Part shown: piece after piece, positions 24,731 through 26,896 of the stretch | How the letters are laid out: each line of letters starts with the position of its first letter | How positions within the stretch are numbered: the stretch's first letter is position 1 | NCBI GenBank assembly: GCA_024762755.1 | Contig: JANTGX010000005.1 | Location: 1 to 26,896 of the forward strand | Length of the DNA: 26,896 nt | Origin: Gammaproteobacteria bacterium | GTDB taxonomy: Bacteria; Pseudomonadota; Gammaproteobacteria; SZUA-152 | Direction: 5' to 3' | Made by a program: the position numbers and the translations under genes | The notes under the pieces: generated by a model | What the model was told of the DNA's origin: nothing | Seen by the model: only the letters and a program-made list of their open reading frames with translations | Database searches by the model: none

Positions 24731-25213
24731 TCAGTAGCGTCCGCCGGACTTGTGGATGTAGTTGGCCAGCTCCTGGGTCTCCACGTTCATGCGCATCAGA
24801 TTGCGGTGCGTGAGGCGGAACAGCCCGCGCATGACCTTGTAGACGATGCGCGGGTGGCTCTCCAGCAGGGTCTCGAAGTCCTTCGGGCTGAGGGTGTAGA
24901 CCACCGTGTCGCCCTCGGCGACGAGGGTCGCCTTGCGTGGGGCCAGATCGACGAAGGCCCGGGTGCCGGCCACCTCGCCCACCTTCATGGTGTAGACCGG
25001 GATCTCTTTACCGTCGATGGTGCTGTAGACCACCAGTTTGCCCTTGGCGAGGATGAACAGGGTATTGTCGTTCTCCCCCTCTCGTACCAGCACCTCGCCA
25101 TCCTTGAGGTGACGAACGCCCATGATGTCGGTGAGGACCTGGCACTCGTCCTTTTCCAGTTCCTGACCGAGGGCAGAGTCGACGATGGCGGCGCAGTCCG
25201 GTTTTTCTTCCAT
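24731..25213 (-). CDS. Stand-alone cyclic-nucleotide-binding-domain protein (Crp-like sensor without HTH)
   Basis: This 160-aa protein is a single cNMP-binding beta-barrel with flanking helices and no DNA-binding domain. LKDGEVLVREGENDNTLFILAKGKLVVY is the usual beta-roll start. The phosphate-binding cassette reads VGEVAGTRAFVDLAPRKATLVA: the Gly-Glu and the Arg are present, but about three extra residues separate them compared with CRP, so ligand choice is uncertain. The C-terminus (GLFRLTHRNLMRMNVETQELANYI) is a long helix that could mediate dimers or partner contact. AAGGAG precedes ATG 25213. It lies between the pteridine reductase and DUF938 genes on one strand. Binding of cyclic di-GMP or cAMP cannot be told from sequence alone. 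Confidence 0.85.
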   Translation of the reverse strand: MEEKPDCAAIVDSALGQELEKDECQVLTDIMGVRHLKDGEVLVREGENDNTLFILAKGKLVVYSTIDGKEIPVYTMKVGEVAGTRAFVDLAPRKATLVAEGDTVVYTLSPKDFETLLESHPRIVYKVMRGLFRLTHRNLMRMNVETQELANYIHKSGGRY

Positions 25214-25273
25214 TGTTTGCTCCTTGGGTTGGCGGTTTCGGGCGTGATCTCGGCAGAGGAGGAAGTATAGGGC

Positions 25274-26041
25274 TCAACTGTTCAGCGAGCGACCACCGTC
25301 CACGGTGAGCACCTGCCCGCTGGTGTATTCCGCGTCGCGGATCAGATATAGCACGGCGCGCGCAATGTGCTCGGGGCTGCCCTGGCGTTTGAGGAAGGTA
25401 CGGTTGACGATACGCTGCTTGGTCACCTCGTCCATGTCGTTCTCCGGCCACAGGATGGCACCGGGGGCGACGGCGTTGACGCGCACCTCCGGCCCCAGCT
25501 CGCAGGCCAGGGCCTTGGTCAGCATCACCAGCCCGGCCTTGGCGATGCTGTACACCGGGTAGCGCTTGAGGGGCCGGTCGGCGTGGATGTCGACGATGTT
25601 GACGATGTTGCCGTGGCTGGCCTTGAGATAGGGCGCAGCGGCCTGGGCGAGAAAGAAGGGCGCCTTGAGATTGGAGCCGAGCAGGTCGTCCCACTGCGCC
25701 ACGGTGACGCTGCCGATGGGGGTAGGATAGAAGCTGGAGGCATTGTTGATGAGCACGTCGAGGCGCCCCCAGGCGGAGTGGGCGTCGCGCACGATGGCCG
25801 GCAGGGCGTCGTCGTCGAGCAGGTCGGCGCGCACCAGCACCACCGAGTCGGCGCGTTGGGCGTTGAGTTCGTTCTGCAGCTGCTGCGCCGCGGCGGCCGA
25901 CGAACGATAGTGCAGCACCAGGTTGACCCCTTCGCGGTGCAGCGCGCGGGCGGTGTGCGCACCGATGCGGTGGGCGGCGCCGGTGATCAGCGCCACACGC
26001 CCCGCCAGGGGGTTCCGAGTCGTCTCTATGCTATTATCCAC
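25274..26041 (-). CDS. Pteridine reductase (short-chain dehydrogenase, FolM/PTR1-like)
   Basis: This 255-aa NADPH-dependent reductase probably reduces dihydro- or quinonoid pterins or dihydrofolate. The glycine motif TGAAHRIGAHTA with the Arg-Ile-Gly typical of pteridine reductases, NNASSFYPTP, the stretch VDIHADRPLKRYPVYSIAKAG with catalytic Tyr-x3-Lys, and NAVAPGAILWPE all point to the PTR subgroup and not to a general SDR. The start is GTG 26041, preceded by AAGGAG about 7 bases upstream; an in-frame GTG at 26065 would add eight residues but has no site. It is divergent from the MidA-type gene (56 bases between). With folB and folK nearby, folate/pterin metabolism is supported by context. 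Confidence 0.88.
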   Translation of the reverse strand: MDNSIETTRNPLAGRVALITGAAHRIGAHTARALHREGVNLVLHYRSSAAAAQQLQNELNAQRADSVVLVRADLLDDDALPAIVRDAHSAWGRLDVLINNASSFYPTPIGSVTVAQWDDLLGSNLKAPFFLAQAAAPYLKASHGNIVNIVDIHADRPLKRYPVYSIAKAGLVMLTKALACELGPEVRVNAVAPGAILWPENDMDEVTKQRIVNRTFLKRQGSPEHIARAVLYLIRDAEYTSGQVLTVDGGRSLNS

Positions 26042-26097
26042 GCCCTTCTCCTTCGCGAATTTCACACTCTAACCCAGCCGCCCAAAGCTTGCCCAGC

Positions 26098-26896
26098 ATG
26101 AATTCTCCCGCCCCACGTCCATCCCCTCGCCGGCTCAGCGAGGGCCTTGCGCGGCTGCCCGAACCCGACGCCGATCAACGCGCGCACAGCCTGGCACTGA
26201 TCCAACAGCTGCGCGACGAGATCGCCGCCAACGGCGGCCACATCGGTTTCGACCGCTACATGCAGCTGGCCCTGTACGCCCCCGGCCTCGGTTACTACAG
26301 CGCCGGTAGTCGCAAGTTCGGTGCCGCCGGCGACTTCGTCACCGCGCCGGAGCTGTCGCCGTTGTTCTCGCGGAGCCTGGCGCGGCAGGTGGCCGAGGTG
26401 CTCGCCGGCCTCGCCGGCGGGGACGTGCTGGAGGCCGGTGGTGGCTCGGGAGTCATGGCGGCGGATCTCCTCGCCGAGCTGGAGCGGCTCGGCCAGTTGC
26501 CCGCACGCTACCTGCTGCTGGAGGCGAGCGCCGACCTGCGCCAGCGCCAGCGCGAGACCCTCGCCGCGCGGGTGCCCCACCTGTTGCCCCGGGTCACCTG
26601 GCTAGAGAGCCTGCCCAGCGGGCTGCGCGGTGTGCTGCTGGCCAACGAACTGCTCGATGCCCTGCCCGTGCAGCGGTTCCGGCGTACCGCCGACGGCGTG
26701 GAGGAATGCGGCGTGACCTGGCAGCAGGGGCGATTCGCCTGGCACGGCCGGCCCTTCGCCGATCCCGTCCAGGCGGCCCGCGCCGAGGCCCTCGGTCAGG
26801 GCCTGGCCGAGGGCTACACCAGTGAGCTGGGCAGCGCCGCCAGTGGCTGGATCGCCAGCCTGGCCGACAGCCTGAGCGCCGGCGTCGCCCTGTTCA
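26098..26896 (+). CDS. MidA/NDUFAF7-family SAM-dependent methyltransferase (COG1565), 5' part only
   Basis: The frame is open from ATG 26098 to the window end (266 codons visible; the family is usually about 380-400 aa). The motifs GLGYYSAGSRKFGAAGDFVTAPELSPLF, VLEAGGGSGVMAADLL (motif I) and LLANELLDALPVQRF are diagnostic of the family related to mitochondrial NDUFAF7/MidA, which methylates an arginine in a complex I subunit; the bacterial substrate is not established. The N-terminus has a Pro-rich leader before a helical QLRDEIAANGGHIGFDRYM. It is divergent from the pteridine reductase, a neighbour arrangement I have seen with folK in gammaproteobacteria. The 3' end is cut by the window edge, not by mutation. 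Confidence 0.9.
   Translation, partial: MNSPAPRPSPRRLSEGLARLPEPDADQRAHSLALIQQLRDEIAANGGHIGFDRYMQLALYAPGLGYYSAGSRKFGAAGDFVTAPELSPLFSRSLARQVAEVLAGLAGGDVLEAGGGSGVMAADLLAELERLGQLPARYLLLEASADLRQRQRETLAARVPHLLPRVTWLESLPSGLRGVLLANELLDALPVQRFRRTADGVEECGVTWQQGRFAWHGRPFADPVQAARAEALGQGLAEGYTSELGSAASGWIASLADSLSAGVALF

Overview
The window (about 66 % G+C by eye) looks like chromosome of a free-living gammaproteobacterium, probably from a sulfur-oxidising lineage near Chromatiales/Ectothiorhodospiraceae. That placement is inferred from gene content (MSHA pilus genes, adenylylatable GlnA, NtrB/NtrC, plsY-folB-folK, and a TusA plus MnmA-like pair) and was not tested. No rRNA, tRNA, CRISPR array, phage gene or transposase gene was seen.

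Layout. (1) 208-9980, + strand: part of an MSHA-type IV pilus locus in the order mshG, major pilin, a giant LamG/DUF6701 tip-type protein (MshQ-like), mshC, mshD, mshO, mshP, mshI. The pilin has its own flagellar-type (sigma-28) promoter and is followed by a hairpin that can attenuate transcription into the coupled minor-pilin genes. The mshO/mshP junction carries a 63-bp duplication with a palindromic element between the copies. (2) 9981-16910: a nitrogen-control block. An outer-membrane barrel gene (+) lies behind an NtrC site and a near-perfect sigma-54 promoter. ntrC, ntrB, a DUF4124 envelope protein and glnA are on the minus strand. glnA has a sigma-54 promoter and NtrC enhancer sites. 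The gap upstream of ntrB holds a second, decayed-looking copy of the NtrC site plus structured leader seen upstream of the barrel gene. (3) 16911-19376, minus: MnmA-like PP-loop protein, TusA-like sulfur carrier and a cation diffusion facilitator in one operon. (4) 19679-21066: a DUF2934 protein with a histone-H1-like lysine/alanine tail, convergent with an unrecognised 190-aa protein. (5) 21278-26896: plsY (minus) divergent from folB-folK (+); a response-regulator diguanylate cyclase (+); then, minus, a pteridine reductase, a cyclic-nucleotide-binding-domain protein and a DUF938 methyltransferase; and the start of a MidA-family methyltransferase (+) running off the end.

How it fits together. 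NtrB/NtrC would respond to nitrogen limitation and act with sigma-54 at glnA and at the barrel gene, so the window holds both the regulator and two likely targets. The barrel is then a candidate nitrogen-limitation porin. The pilus genes would be tied to the flagellar programme through sigma-28. FolB, FolK and the pteridine reductase belong to folate/pterin metabolism, with signalling genes interposed among them.

The best candidates for something undescribed are the duplicated NtrC/sigma-54 plus hairpin-leader unit (10029-10431 and 14326-14545), the sigma-28-type promoter of the MSHA pilin, and the MnmA-like/TusA/CDF operon. All promoter and RNA calls come from reading the sequence by eye and are untested.
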